Of a stretch of DNA of 64,000 nt, positions 7,267 through 15,243 are shown in pieces (within the stretch, counting starts at the first letter, position 1; each line of letters begins with the position of its first letter). Source of the DNA: Thermanaerovibrio velox DSM 12556 (lineage in GTDB: Bacteria; Synergistota; Synergistia; Synergistales; Synergistaceae); the NCBI RefSeq assembly GCF_000237825.1, contig NZ_CM001377.1:1116001-1180000 (forward strand). The letters are read 5' to 3'. Position numbers and translations under genes: made by a program. The notes below the pieces were generated by a model. It made no database searches. It saw only the letters and a program-made list of their open reading frames with translations, and was not told the DNA's origin.

Positions 7267-8484
7267 TTGAAGTCCAACGGTACAAACAGCAACGGAAGGT
7301 CCATCGGCATTAGCGGTAGTGTGTTGCTTGGGGCCGCATTCCTCATGGCAACATCCGCGATAGGGCCTGGTTTTCTGACCCAGACCGCGGTCTTCACCAA
7401 CAAGCTCAAGGCGGCCTTCGGTTTTGCCATCTTGGCATCAGTCCTAATCGATGTAGTAGTTCAGCTCAACATATGGAGGATATTAGGCGTATCCGGCATG
7501 AGAGGACAAGACGTGGCAAACCGGGTACTACCCGGGTTAGGTTATTTCCTGGCCTTTGCGGTAGCCATGGGAGGTCTCGTCTTTAACGTAGGCAACGTGG
7601 CAGGGGCAGCCATGGGGCTTAACGTTATTTGCGGAGTGCCGATGACACCTGGTGCCATAATTTCCGCCGGCATAGCCATAGCCCTGTTCCTTAGCAAGGA
7701 AATGGGACGAGCCATGGACAACTTCACAAAAGTCCTAGGCATCCTAATGATCGCACTGGTACTCTTTGTGGCGGTTAAGACACACCCCCCCATAGGGCTC
7801 GCCCTTAAGGAGACCATCCTGCCTTCTACGATAGACTGGTTGACCGTTCTAACCCTGGTGGGTGGCACCGTGGGAGGATACATAACGTTTGCGGGGGCAC
7901 ACAGGATAATAGACGCGGGCATAACTGGGCAAGAACACATCGGAGAGATAAGCCGGGGATCGATAAATGCCATAGGGATAACCGCACTGATGAGGTATCT
8001 CCTGTTCCTTGCAATACTAGGAGTGGTGGCAGCAGGCAAACAACTAGACCCTAACAACCCTCCGGCATCTGCGTTCCTGCTAGGAGCAGGTAATTTGGGT
8101 TACCGCTTCTTTGGGGTTGTGCTATGGTCTGCAGCAGTTACATCCGTGGTGGGGGCCTCATACACATCCATATCATTCCTCAAGACCCTCTTCAAGTCCA
8201 TTGAATCCAATCAGCGCTACTGGATAATCGGTTTCATCACCGTGTCCGCCTTGATATTCACCACCATAGGCAAGCCGGTGAAGCTGCTCATACTGGCAGG
8301 GGCGGTTAACGGACTTATACTGCCGCTGTCTCTAATCTCCATGCTGCTCGCGGCGCATAGGAAGGACGTGGTTGGAGACTACAAGCACCCAATGTTGCTA
8401 ACCATTTTTGGATACGTGATGGTGGTGTTCACCGGATGGATGGGTATCAGCTCCCTCAGCAAGATCGCCGACCTGTTTAGATGA
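7267..8484 (+). CDS. NRAMP-related transporter, YcsG-like
   Basis: Polytopic membrane protein of 405 residues with the NRAMP fold pattern. I set the start at TTG 7267: GGAGG lies 8 bp upstream, and the sigma-54 promoter at 7209-7224 would lie inside the gene if the ATG-like start at 7156 were used. The TM1 metal motif DPGN reads GPGF (in SAIGPGFLTQ), and the TM6 MPH motif reads GAH, so both canonical metal ligands appear lost. In Bacillus subtilis the homologous order ycsF-ycsG-ycsI-kipI-kipA also puts an NRAMP relative with 5-oxoprolinase genes. I infer uptake of 5-oxoproline or a related organic acid rather than manganese. Confidence 0.85.
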   Translation: MKSNGTNSNGRSIGISGSVLLGAAFLMATSAIGPGFLTQTAVFTNKLKAAFGFAILASVLIDVVVQLNIWRILGVSGMRGQDVANRVLPGLGYFLAFAVAMGGLVFNVGNVAGAAMGLNVICGVPMTPGAIISAGIAIALFLSKEMGRAMDNFTKVLGILMIALVLFVAVKTHPPIGLALKETILPSTIDWLTVLTLVGGTVGGYITFAGAHRIIDAGITGQEHIGEISRGSINAIGITALMRYLLFLAILGVVAAGKQLDPNNPPASAFLLGAGNLGYRFFGVVLWSAAVTSVVGASYTSISFLKTLFKSIESNQRYWIIGFITVSALIFTTIGKPVKLLILAGAVNGLILPLSLISMLLAAHRKDVVGDYKHPMLLTIFGYVMVVFTGWMGISSLSKIADLFR

Positions 8485-8498
8485 TGCAGTATACTGCA
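8485..8498. promoter_or_regulatory. 14-bp perfect palindrome after the transporter gene
   Basis: TGCAGTATACTGCA begins directly after the TGA of the transporter gene and sits in the 116-bp gap before pxpB. It has no loop and no T run, so it is not a terminator; a dimeric repressor site or an RNA processing site is possible. The rest of the gap is purine-rich and I see nothing else in it. Confidence 0.45.
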
Positions 8499-8600
8499 AG
8501 TTAAGCAGAGCCCACGAGGGTCATGGGGCTCCATAAGATCTCTCTTCCTCGGGTTTCAAGGGGGACGAAGGGAAATAGGGGAACAAAGGGGGGACGTGCG

Positions 8601-9353
8601 TTGAGCTTCGCACCCAAGATATCCGCCCTGGGAGAAGGGGCAGTTCTGCTGGAACTGGGGGACAAGATAGACCGGGACGTCAATCTGCGGCTGCACCGGT
8701 TCAAAAAGATGCTATCGCAGGAAAGGACAACCGGAATTAAAGAGTGCATCGTGGCGTATTCCTCTATGGCGGTGTACTTCGATCCAATAACCGTGGACCA
8801 CCAAAAGGTGATCCTCAAACTAAGGAGACTACTGGCAAGCGATCTGGACGCATCCCCGAAGCCACAGGACCTGGTTTTGATACCGGTGGCATACGGAGGT
8901 TCCATGGGGCCAGACCTTGGGAACGTGGCATCCCACGCGGGGATATCCGAGGAGGAGGTGATAAGGCGCCACTCCTCTAGGGACTATCACTGCTACATGT
9001 TGGGGTTTACACCTGGCTTCCCATACCTAGGCGGAATGGATGAGTCGATTGCGGCTCCAAGGTTATCCACCCCAAGGAAGGCTATACCCGCGGGAAGCGT
9101 TGGGATAGCGGGAAGTCAGACCGGCATATACCCCATAGAGAGTCCTGGAGGCTGGCAGCTTATAGGCAGGACCCCCCTTGCCTTGTTCGACCCCTCCAAG
9201 GAGGAAGACCCCACCTTAATAAAGGCCGGGGATCTGGTGCGATTCGTCCCCATAAGGGAGGATGAATTTCAGGACATCGCGGAACGATGGCGTAAGGGGA
9301 CCTACGGTCCGGTAAGGATAAAAGGGGGTGGCGAGGTTGAAGCTGCTCGTTAA
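8601..9353 (+). CDS. pxpB: 5-oxoprolinase subunit PxpB (KipI family)
   Basis: 250-residue PxpB/KipI protein. With PxpA and PxpC it forms the ATP-dependent 5-oxoprolinase that turns cyclic 5-oxoproline into glutamate in the cytoplasm. Family hallmarks seen are ALGEGAVLLELG near the start, HSSRDYHCYMLGFTPGFPYLGG in the middle (positions about 130-151), and PRKAIPAGSVGIAGSQTGIYP. I chose TTG 8601 because AAAGGGGGG lies 7 bp upstream and the family homology begins here; the in-frame start at 8523 would add a low-complexity basic leader. It overlaps pxpC. Confidence 0.93.
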   Translation: MSFAPKISALGEGAVLLELGDKIDRDVNLRLHRFKKMLSQERTTGIKECIVAYSSMAVYFDPITVDHQKVILKLRRLLASDLDASPKPQDLVLIPVAYGGSMGPDLGNVASHAGISEEEVIRRHSSRDYHCYMLGFTPGFPYLGGMDESIAAPRLSTPRKAIPAGSVGIAGSQTGIYPIESPGGWQLIGRTPLALFDPSKEEDPTLIKAGDLVRFVPIREDEFQDIAERWRKGTYGPVRIKGGGEVEAAR

Positions 9354-10428
9354 AGCCCCGGGCCTTTTGACCACCGTGCAGGACCTGGGCCGATGGGGGC
9401 ATCAGGACAAAGGCGTCTCCGTAGGAGGGGCCATGGATCCATTCTCCCTCAGATTGGGCAATGTCATGTTGGGTAACTCACAAGAGGCCTCGGCCCTAGA
9501 GGTTACGATCTTAGGACCCTCACTGGATGTGCTGGAAGAGGGAGGTGCAATGCTCTTTGCCGGACCTGATTTGGGAATGATGGTAAGCGGTGAAATAATC
9601 CCCCCGTGGAAGATCGTCACACCCCGCAAGGGGGACGTGATCTCCTTCAGAGGACCGATTGGCCCCGGATGCAGGGGATACATATGCGTCAGCGGCGGCA
9701 TCCAGGTCCCCCTCGTGATGGGCAGCCGTTCAACCCATGTAAGATCCAGGCTTGGCGGATTGGAAGGACGTCCATTGAAGGCGGGGGATATCATACCGTC
9801 CGGGGAAATGGATCCCCTATGGGAATCTGGTAAGGGGCTGGTGTTCAATGGCCCCACCCATTTGGATCAAATGCTGGGGGAACGGGTTCTGGAGGTCATC
9901 CCAGGCCCTCAGGAACACATGTTCACCCCGAAGGGGCTTGAGACGTTCTACTCCTCCGAGTACAGGGTATCCGACGAGGCAGACCGGATGGGGTATCGGC
10001 TAGAAGGCCCGGCGATCGAACATGCGGGCGGGGCAGACATCATATCGGATCCCATACCGCTTGGGGCAATACAGGTACCAGGAAACGGGACACCCATCGT
10101 AATGATGGCAGACCGACAGACCAGCGGGGGCTACACTAAAATAGGGGTTTTGACCACCTGGTCCTGCGCAAGGCTTTCCCAGGCGCTGCCAGGCGAGTCC
10201 TTCCGCTTCCGCCCCGTCAGGGTAGAAGAAGCCGTGGATCGTTTGAAGAAGTTTAATGAACTATTAAGGTATGCCAACCATCTTAGGGCACGATATCGAA
10301 GCAGACCTTACGAAGGTGGGTGTCATGAACTGGCTCGGCATCCTATTGAGCCTGTTTCATTCAAGATCCGAGTTCAGGAGAACTCTTTTTTGGTGACCGT
10401 GACCGAGGGAGCCAGGGAGAAGGGTTAG
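9337..10428 (+). CDS. pxpC: 5-oxoprolinase subunit PxpC (KipA family)
   Basis: 363-residue carboxyltransferase-like subunit of 5-oxoprolinase, partner of PxpB. The start KLLVKAPGLLTTVQDLGR is typical of the family, and TTG 9337 follows AAAGGGGG at 8 bp, overlapping pxpB by 17 bp; the GTG at 9328 is the alternative. Later hallmarks include VGGAMDPFSLRLGN and DRQTSGGYTKIG. The catalytic-type core ends near residue 300. The remaining part is a charged helix and a short segment, FKIRVQENSFLVTV, that resembles the beginning of a biotinyl/lipoyl-type domain but stops before any such domain is complete. Confidence 0.92.
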   Translation: MKLLVKAPGLLTTVQDLGRWGHQDKGVSVGGAMDPFSLRLGNVMLGNSQEASALEVTILGPSLDVLEEGGAMLFAGPDLGMMVSGEIIPPWKIVTPRKGDVISFRGPIGPGCRGYICVSGGIQVPLVMGSRSTHVRSRLGGLEGRPLKAGDIIPSGEMDPLWESGKGLVFNGPTHLDQMLGERVLEVIPGPQEHMFTPKGLETFYSSEYRVSDEADRMGYRLEGPAIEHAGGADIISDPIPLGAIQVPGNGTPIVMMADRQTSGGYTKIGVLTTWSCARLSQALPGESFRFRPVRVEEAVDRLKKFNELLRYANHLRARYRSRPYEGGCHELARHPIEPVSFKIRVQENSFLVTVTEGAREKG

Positions 10429-10462
10429 CATTTCTCAAAATAGCGATGGGGGGTTGATCACG

Positions 10463-11248
10463 TTGTCTTTGCAGATAGACCTTAACAGCGACCTTGGGGA
10501 GTCCTTCGGGGCCTACAAGATGGGTGACGACGAAGCGCTTCTCAAAGTTGTTAGTTCCGCCAACGTGGCCTGCGGATTTCATGGAGGGGATCCGTCGGTT
10601 ATGAGGCAAACCGTTGGGCTGTGCTCAAATATGGCGGTAGCGGTCGGAGCCCACCCCTCCTACCAGGATCTTCAGGGGTTCGGACGTAGAAACGTTTCCA
10701 TGACCCCCGACGAGGTTTACGAGATATGCATATATCAGGTGGGGGCCCTAATGGGGTTCTGTAAGGCCGCCGGCGTCCCCCTTGAGCATGTCAAACCCCA
10801 CGGTGCCCTCTACAACCAGGCGGCAAAGGACCTCGACCTTGCGAAGGCCATAGCTGCGGCAATCAAAGACCTGAGCAAGGGAGACAGGGATCTTATACTG
10901 CTGGGGCTTGCGAACTCCAAGCTCCAAGAAGCCGCGGAGGAGTTATCGGTACCATTCGCTGGGGAGGCCTTTGCCGATCGGGCATACCAGCCGGATGGGA
11001 CCCTGGTACCCCGCTCTCAAAAGGGGGCGGTGATACACGACCCAGCCATGGCATCCCAAAGGGCACTGGAGATGGCCCTTCACGGGAAGGTGGTCGCCCA
11101 TGACGGCTCCGAGGTGGTGATAAACGCCCAATCCATATGTGTACACGGGGACACAAGGGGAGCGGTGGAGATGGCAGTTAAGATCAGGGAAGGCCTCCTT
11201 ACCGCGGGGGTTAGGATAAGGCCCATAAGGGAGGTGCTTGGCCTATGA
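10463..11248 (+). CDS. pxpA: 5-oxoprolinase subunit PxpA (LamB/YcsF family)
   Basis: 261-residue TIM-barrel-like PxpA protein, the third 5-oxoprolinase subunit. The N-terminus reads IDLNSDLGESFG, and ANVACGFHGGDP, GAHPSYQD, HVKPHGALYN and EAFADRAY follow, all diagnostic of the family. I chose TTG 10463 because GGGGGG lies 9 bp upstream. The gene ends in an ATGA overlap with the DUF1445 gene. It belongs to the unit transcribed from the sigma-54 promoter at 7209. Confidence 0.95.
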   Translation: MSLQIDLNSDLGESFGAYKMGDDEALLKVVSSANVACGFHGGDPSVMRQTVGLCSNMAVAVGAHPSYQDLQGFGRRNVSMTPDEVYEICIYQVGALMGFCKAAGVPLEHVKPHGALYNQAAKDLDLAKAIAAAIKDLSKGDRDLILLGLANSKLQEAAEELSVPFAGEAFADRAYQPDGTLVPRSQKGAVIHDPAMASQRALEMALHGKVVAHDGSEVVINAQSICVHGDTRGAVEMAVKIREGLLTAGVRIRPIREVLGL

Positions 11249-12057
11249 CGAAAGACGAGATCCACTTGGAGGGACTCCGGGGGCTCTCCCCCAAAGAGGT
11301 ACGGGGTATAATCCGGGCCGGGAGATGGGAAGGGCCCACCGCGGGGCTATGTGAGGGCTACGCCCAGGCAAATCTCGTGGCGTTACCCAAGGAATACGCC
11401 CTTGACTTCATGATCTTCTGTCAGCGCAACCCTAAGGCATGTCCCGTCTTGGACGTGACGGAGCCGGGCAAGCTGGAACCCACCTTGATGGCACCGGGGG
11501 CAGACGTGAGCACCGACATACCCCGTTACAGGGTCTATGAAAACGGGGGCTTGGCAAGGGAGGTAACGGACGCATCTCCTTTTTGGCGGGAGGACCTAGT
11601 GGCGTTTCTCCTTGGCTGCTCGTTCTCCTTTGAATGGGCCCTTATTGAGCAGGGGATACCGATAAGACATATCGAGGAGAACGTAAACGTGAGCATGTAC
11701 GTTACCAACATCCCATGCAAGCCCGCCGGCCCGTTCAAAGGACCCATGGTGGTGAGCATGAGGCCTATACCGCACCATATGGTATCAAGGGCGGTTTTGT
11801 GCACAGGCCGCTTCCCCTCCGTTCACGGTTCTCCTGTGCACATAGGGGATCCTTGGGCCATCGGGATAAAAGACCTAGCTAAACCGGACTTTGGGGACCC
11901 GGTGACCATAAAGGACGGTGAGATCCCCGTCTTTTGGCCTTGCGGGGTAACTCCCCAGGCGGTAGCCATGGCCAGCGGCATACCCTTCATGATATCCCAC
12001 TCCCCCGGTCACATGTTCATATGCGACGTTAAAAACTCGGAGCTAGCGACCTTCTAA
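11245..12057 (+). CDS. DUF1445/YcsI family protein (putative hydro-lyase or D-glutamate cyclase)
   Basis: 270-residue member of the DUF1445/YcsI family, with the conserved EGYAQANLVALP, NPKACPVLDV, RHIEENVNVSMY and FWPCGVTPQ segments. The mammalian family member DGLUCY converts D-glutamate to 5-oxo-D-proline. That would place this protein chemically next to 5-oxoprolinase and make the operon a route between D-glutamate, 5-oxoproline and L-glutamate. For the bacterial family the activity is only inferred. The start overlaps the pxpA stop as ATGA, and a strong terminator follows, so it is the last gene of the unit. Confidence 0.85.
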   Translation: MTKDEIHLEGLRGLSPKEVRGIIRAGRWEGPTAGLCEGYAQANLVALPKEYALDFMIFCQRNPKACPVLDVTEPGKLEPTLMAPGADVSTDIPRYRVYENGGLAREVTDASPFWREDLVAFLLGCSFSFEWALIEQGIPIRHIEENVNVSMYVTNIPCKPAGPFKGPMVVSMRPIPHHMVSRAVLCTGRFPSVHGSPVHIGDPWAIGIKDLAKPDFGDPVTIKDGEIPVFWPCGVTPQAVAMASGIPFMISHSPGHMFICDVKNSELATF

Positions 12058-12090
12058 GGGCTTTGCAACAAGGCATGGAGGGGACCTTAA

Positions 12091-12137
12091 AGCATTGAGG
12101 GCTCGGAACGCAGCAACCGAGCCCTCATGCTATTTTT
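12091..12137 (+). terminator. Intrinsic terminator of the pxp operon
   Basis: TGAGGGCTCGG (12096-12106) pairs perfectly with CCGAGCCCTCA (12117-12127) across a 10-nt loop. The stem can extend by AGCA/TGCT around one bulge, and a six-T run follows. Confidence 0.93.
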
Positions 12138-12164
12138 TGATCGCGTAAATAAATAAACTATATC

Positions 12165-12836
12165 CTACTCCCTATTTCTACGGGATCTACCTGACCCAAG
12201 GGATCCCCTTCTATCCAAGCGCTTAGGCCAAACCACGACCTTGCGGAACGGTTCTTCCCCCACCGACTTCGTCTCCACTTGATCGTTCTCCTTAAGGGCC
12301 ATGTGGATGACCCGTCTTTCCCAGCTGGACATGGGTTCCAGGCTAACGGGTCTGCCGCGCCTCACGGCGCTGGCCGCGGCAGACCTGGCGAGCCGTACGA
12401 GGTTAGCCTCCCGCTTCTCCCTGTAACCGCCGCAATCAAACCTCACCCTGGGGGAACCCGGTTGGTTATTGACCATCAGGTTGCAGAGATGCTCCAAGGC
12501 CCTAAGGGTTTCCCCGTAGCGGCCTATCACTATCCCTGAGTCGGGGCCTTCTAAATTAACAAGTCCTTCCTCCGAGATCGAAGCTTTTATATCCAGGTTC
12601 ATCAGAGCCAACATATCCAAAGCACAACGCCTAACCCGGAGGATCTCCAACGGTCCCTTGGGGGCGACTTTTATCTTAAGCTTCTTGCCCAAAAGCCCGA
12701 AAAGACGCTTCTCCTCTCCCAGCACTTCAACATCCAGATCCGACGGATCCAGGCCCAACCTGACTGCCCCCTGCACCCTGGCCTCTTCGGTTGATGAGGC
12801 CTCCACCAGCAAGGAATCCTCCAAATCCAGGCTCAC
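12165..12836 (-). CDS. jag: Jag/KhpB RNA-binding protein
   Basis: 223-residue cytoplasmic RNA-binding protein. A Jag-N domain lies at about 10-55, a KH domain around 85-150 with the GxxG loop in VIGRYGETL, and an R3H domain near 165-210 (ERRVIHMAL, GEEPFRKVVV). The C-terminus ends in a short basic tail. GTG 12836 follows GAGGTG. It is the last gene of the rpmH-rnpA-yidD-yidC-jag set, an order kept in many bacteria. Family members act with KhpA in RNA binding and cell-envelope control. Confidence 0.93.
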   Translation of the reverse strand: MSLDLEDSLLVEASSTEEARVQGAVRLGLDPSDLDVEVLGEEKRLFGLLGKKLKIKVAPKGPLEILRVRRCALDMLALMNLDIKASISEEGLVNLEGPDSGIVIGRYGETLRALEHLCNLMVNNQPGSPRVRFDCGGYREKREANLVRLARSAAASAVRRGRPVSLEPMSSWERRVIHMALKENDQVETKSVGEEPFRKVVVWPKRLDRRGSLGSGRSRRNRE

Positions 12837-12922
12837 AAGAGATCACCTCACCATTCAAAAGAACCCCTATAGCGCAATCCATAAATCCAGCTAAGACATG
12901 CGGCGATACGGCGCTCTAACTC

Positions 12923-13726
12923 CTACCCCTGCTTTTCCACCTCGTGAACATCTTTGTGTTCCGGCTTGTTCTTGTGAAGCACCGGCTTTACCTTCATCTC
13001 CTCCTCGGTCCTCATCAAAACCCATTTCTGCTGGGCCACGCTTATCAGGGAAGAAGCACCCCAATATATCATGACCCCGCCGGGCAGGCTCAAGCATATG
13101 AAGGACATGAAGAGCGGCATGAACCAGTTCATGAAGGCCATCTGCGGATTGTTACCGGAGCTAAGCTTCTGCTGATACCAGGTAAGGAATCCGACCACCG
13201 CTATGAGTATCACCGATGCCCCATACAGGTCAACCCTTGCAAGTCCCGCAGGGTTGGTAATTATAGCTCCCAGGACGGCGGTAAAGGTTGGCTTGGATGC
13301 CCCCATCCCAAGAGCGGCTCCCAAGGCCCCAAGGGCAGAAGTGCTCAATGGGACCCCAAGGAAAGAGGTGTTGGAGAAGTCATAGTTCATCAGGACCCGG
13401 TAGAGCAGGATGAAGATCGGCAGCTGCACGAGAAGCGGGAGACATCCCGCCGCCGGGTTAACCCCATGCTCCTTGTAGAGCTGCATCATCTCCTGGTTCA
13501 TCTTCTCCTTGTCGTTGGCGTACTTCTCCTGTATCACCTTCAACCTGGGCTGTATCTTCTGCATCCTCTGCATGCTGACCATCTGTTTGTGGGAGAGGGG
13601 ATGCAAAAGTATCCTCACCACAACGGTGAGAAGTATTATGGACAGCCCGTAGGAACGGGTTATGGAATAGAAGAAATTCAGGGTGCCCAACATCAAATCA
13701 CCCGCGGCATTCCAAAGGGAACCCAC
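12923..13726 (-). CDS. yidC: YidC/Oxa1 membrane protein insertase
   Basis: 267-residue insertase of the short, Gram-positive-like form without the large periplasmic domain of Proteobacteria. Five hydrophobic spans are visible, with the cytoplasmic coiled hairpin (RMQKIQPRLKVIQEKY...EMMQLYKEHGVNP) and the conserved CLPLLVQLPIFILLY. The C-terminus is a charged tail. GTG 13726 lies 10 bp after GGAGG. The 130-bp gap to yidD carries a TATAAT-like -10 (13827-13832) with a poor -35, so an internal promoter is possible. Confidence 0.95.
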   Translation of the reverse strand: MGSLWNAAGDLMLGTLNFFYSITRSYGLSIILLTVVVRILLHPLSHKQMVSMQRMQKIQPRLKVIQEKYANDKEKMNQEMMQLYKEHGVNPAAGCLPLLVQLPIFILLYRVLMNYDFSNTSFLGVPLSTSALGALGAALGMGASKPTFTAVLGAIITNPAGLARVDLYGASVILIAVVGFLTWYQQKLSSGNNPQMAFMNWFMPLFMSFICLSLPGGVMIYWGASSLISVAQQKWVLMRTEEEMKVKPVLHKNKPEHKDVHEVEKQG

Positions 13727-13856
13727 TAATCTCAGCCTCCTTAGGGGATCTTAGTCTGATAATACTAGCCTCTTAAGACCAACTACCCATGTCCTCGATG
13801 CCTAAACAAGCCGGTGCTGAACCGTTATTATATAAGGAACCAAAGGAAACAGCCCC

Positions 13857-14114
13857 TTATTTTTTTAATGGAACTGGATCGTATCCCCCCGGATGCCAGG
13901 GGCCGCAGCGGAGGATACGTCTTAACGCAAGCCATGTGCCCCTCACGAGTCCGAACCTCGACAGCGCCTCGTACGCATACTGGGAGCAGGTAGGATAAAA
14001 GCGACAGTTTTTGCCCAGCATAGGGGAAAGGAACACCTGATACGCCCTTATTAACGACAAGCAGAGGAGGACCAGCGGGTTACGGATCCCCCTGGTCCAC
14101 CTCCCAATTCTCAC
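13857..14114 (-). CDS. yidD: YidD membrane protein insertion efficiency factor
   Basis: Small membrane-associated protein of about 85 residues that helps YidC-dependent insertion. The diagnostic stretch [24 protein letters not shown] and HPGGYDPVP are present. The start is uncertain: GTG 14114 gives the usual family length and overlaps the end of rnpA by 35 bp, while the ORF stays open to 14222 without similarity. It lies between rnpA and yidC as in most genomes. Confidence 0.9.
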   Translation of the reverse strand: MRIGRWTRGIRNPLVLLCLSLIRAYQVFLSPMLGKNCRFYPTCSQYAYEALSRFGLVRGTWLALRRILRCGPWHPGGYDPVPLKK

Positions 14115-14508
14115 CAGGCCACTGATCTGTAAGGAGACCGTTCTTCTCCATGAGCAAGGCCATTTCCCAATAGATGTCCCTCGCCGTGACGCTAAGGGCC
14201 CTTTCCCTGAGAGATACCGCAAGCCAAACCCCTTTCTTCGTCCACGGAAGTAGCCGTCTTAAGGCCTCCCTGGCACATCGGCGTCCCCGAACCCGCCTGG
14301 CGGCCTTGGCTACCCGTTTCCCCACGGTGACCCCCACCTTAAGGGTTTCATCGGGGGAGTCCACGAAGAACAGCCGCACCAGCTCGCCGCATGACCGGCG
14401 GCCGGTGCGGAACACGAAGTCGAACTCCCATCCGCTCTTAAGGCGAATCTCCCTTGGAAAGGAGAACAGCCCCCTAGGCCTACCGGGACACAACCCCCTA
14501 CCCGACAC
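14080..14508 (-). CDS. rnpA: Ribonuclease P protein component
   Basis: 142-residue basic protein that binds the RNase P RNA and helps it mature tRNA 5' ends. The RNR-type motif reads [16 protein letters not shown], and the N-terminal [22 protein letters not shown] matches the family. The GTG at 14508 is 6 bp from the rpmH stop, and its AAGGGG site overlaps that stop. It is longer than typical (about 115-125), with an extra C-terminal acidic tail and a few extra N-terminal residues. Confidence 0.93.
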   Translation of the reverse strand: MSGRGLCPGRPRGLFSFPREIRLKSGWEFDFVFRTGRRSCGELVRLFFVDSPDETLKVGVTVGKRVAKAARRVRGRRCAREALRRLLPWTKKGVWLAVSLRERALSVTARDIYWEMALLMEKNGLLTDQWPGENWEVDQGDP

Positions 14509-14514
14509 GGCCCC

Positions 14515-14649
14515 TTAAACGGCCAGACGCTTGCGCCCCTTGCGGCGCCTGTTGCGGAGCACGCGGCGACCGCTGGCGGAAGCGGAGCGCACCAAGAAAC
14601 CCATGCTGCGCTTCCTGGGCGTGTTATGCGGCTGATAAGTGCGCTTCAA
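14515..14649 (-). CDS. rpmH: 50S ribosomal protein L34
   Basis: A 44-residue protein, [20 protein letters not shown] at the start, then the basic [17 protein letters not shown] end that defines L34. TTG start at 14649, TAA at 14515. First gene of the rpmH-rnpA-yidD-yidC-jag unit, directly behind the promoter at 14711-14739. Confidence 0.96.
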   Translation of the reverse strand: MKRTYQPHNTPRKRSMGFLVRSASASGRRVLRNRRRKGRKRLAV

Positions 14650-14710
14650 AGTCTACACCCCCCCGTTTGGTCTTGGTGGGCCCTAAAGCCTCTTCAAGGC
14701 ATGCTTTGGT

Positions 14711-14739
14711 ACTATAACACAGCCACGCCTTGGGGGCAA
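14711..14739 (-). promoter_or_regulatory. Sigma-70-type promoter of the rpmH operon
   Basis: On the minus strand TTGCCC (14739-14734) is followed after 17 bp by TATAGT (14716-14711). Transcription would start near 14704, about 55 bp before rpmH. It is back to back with the rpsT promoter. Confidence 0.7.
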
Positions 14740-14754
14740 CAATGCTCTCCAAGG

Positions 14755-14784
14755 TTGCCCTTGGTGGGATTATTGTGATATGAT
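14755..14784 (+). promoter_or_regulatory. Sigma-70-type promoter of rpsT
   Basis: TTGCCC (14755-14760), 18-bp spacer, TATGAT (14779-14784) with an extended -10 TG one base upstream. It lies about 25 bp from the rpsT ribosome site. Confidence 0.65.
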
Positions 14785-14816
14785 GCTTCTCGTTTGAGAA
14801 AAAGGAGGTGACGGCA

Positions 14817-15095
14817 GTGCCGAACAAGAAGTCCGCAGCTAAGAGGGTTCTGGTGGCCGAGAGGAACAGGCTCTACAACCGTTTCTGGAAGACCCGCTGC
14901 AAGAACGCCATCAAGAAGGTACTTGAGGCGGTCAGCGAGAAGGACGTTGAGATGGCCCAGAAGCGTCTTAACGAGGCTCAGTGCATCTTGGACAAGGCGG
15001 TGGTTAAGGGAGTCATCCACCGGAACACCGCGGCCCGGCGGAAGTCGGGCGTCGCCGCCAAGGTACACGCCCTGCTCAAGGGCGCTCAGGCCTAG
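14817..15095 (+). CDS. rpsT: 30S ribosomal protein S20
   Basis: 92-residue basic, helical protein, PNKKSAAKRVLVAERNRLYN at the start and HRNTAARRKSGVAAKVHALL near the end, as in S20. GTG 14817 lies 6 bp after AAAGGAGGTG; the in-frame GTG at 14808 is inside that ribosome site and is rejected. It is monocistronic, with its own promoter and a terminator at 15134-15177, and convergent with holA. Confidence 0.96.
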   Translation: MPNKKSAAKRVLVAERNRLYNRFWKTRCKNAIKKVLEAVSEKDVEMAQKRLNEAQCILDKAVVKGVIHRNTAARRKSGVAAKVHALLKGAQA

Positions 15096-15133
15096 CGACG
15101 ATAGGGCCGGGCACCTCTCAATACCGCCAAGAC

Positions 15134-15177
15134 AAGGTCCCCTTAACGCCTCCGCTGGAAGCCAGGGGACCTTTTTG
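15134..15177 (+). terminator. Intrinsic terminator of rpsT
   Basis: AAGGTCCCCT (15134-15143) pairs with AGGGGACCTT (15164-15173), followed by a T run. Confidence 0.9.
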
Positions 15178-15243
15178 TTACCTTTACCTCTCCAACCCTC
15201 CAGCTCAGCCCACGGAAGCTCAAGAGGGGTGGCGTTCCATCTT

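Noticed and set aside
14500..14820. Possible replication origin near rpmH
   Set aside because: rpmH is often near dnaA and oriC, but there is no dnaA gene here and I see no cluster of TTATNCACA boxes in the gap.
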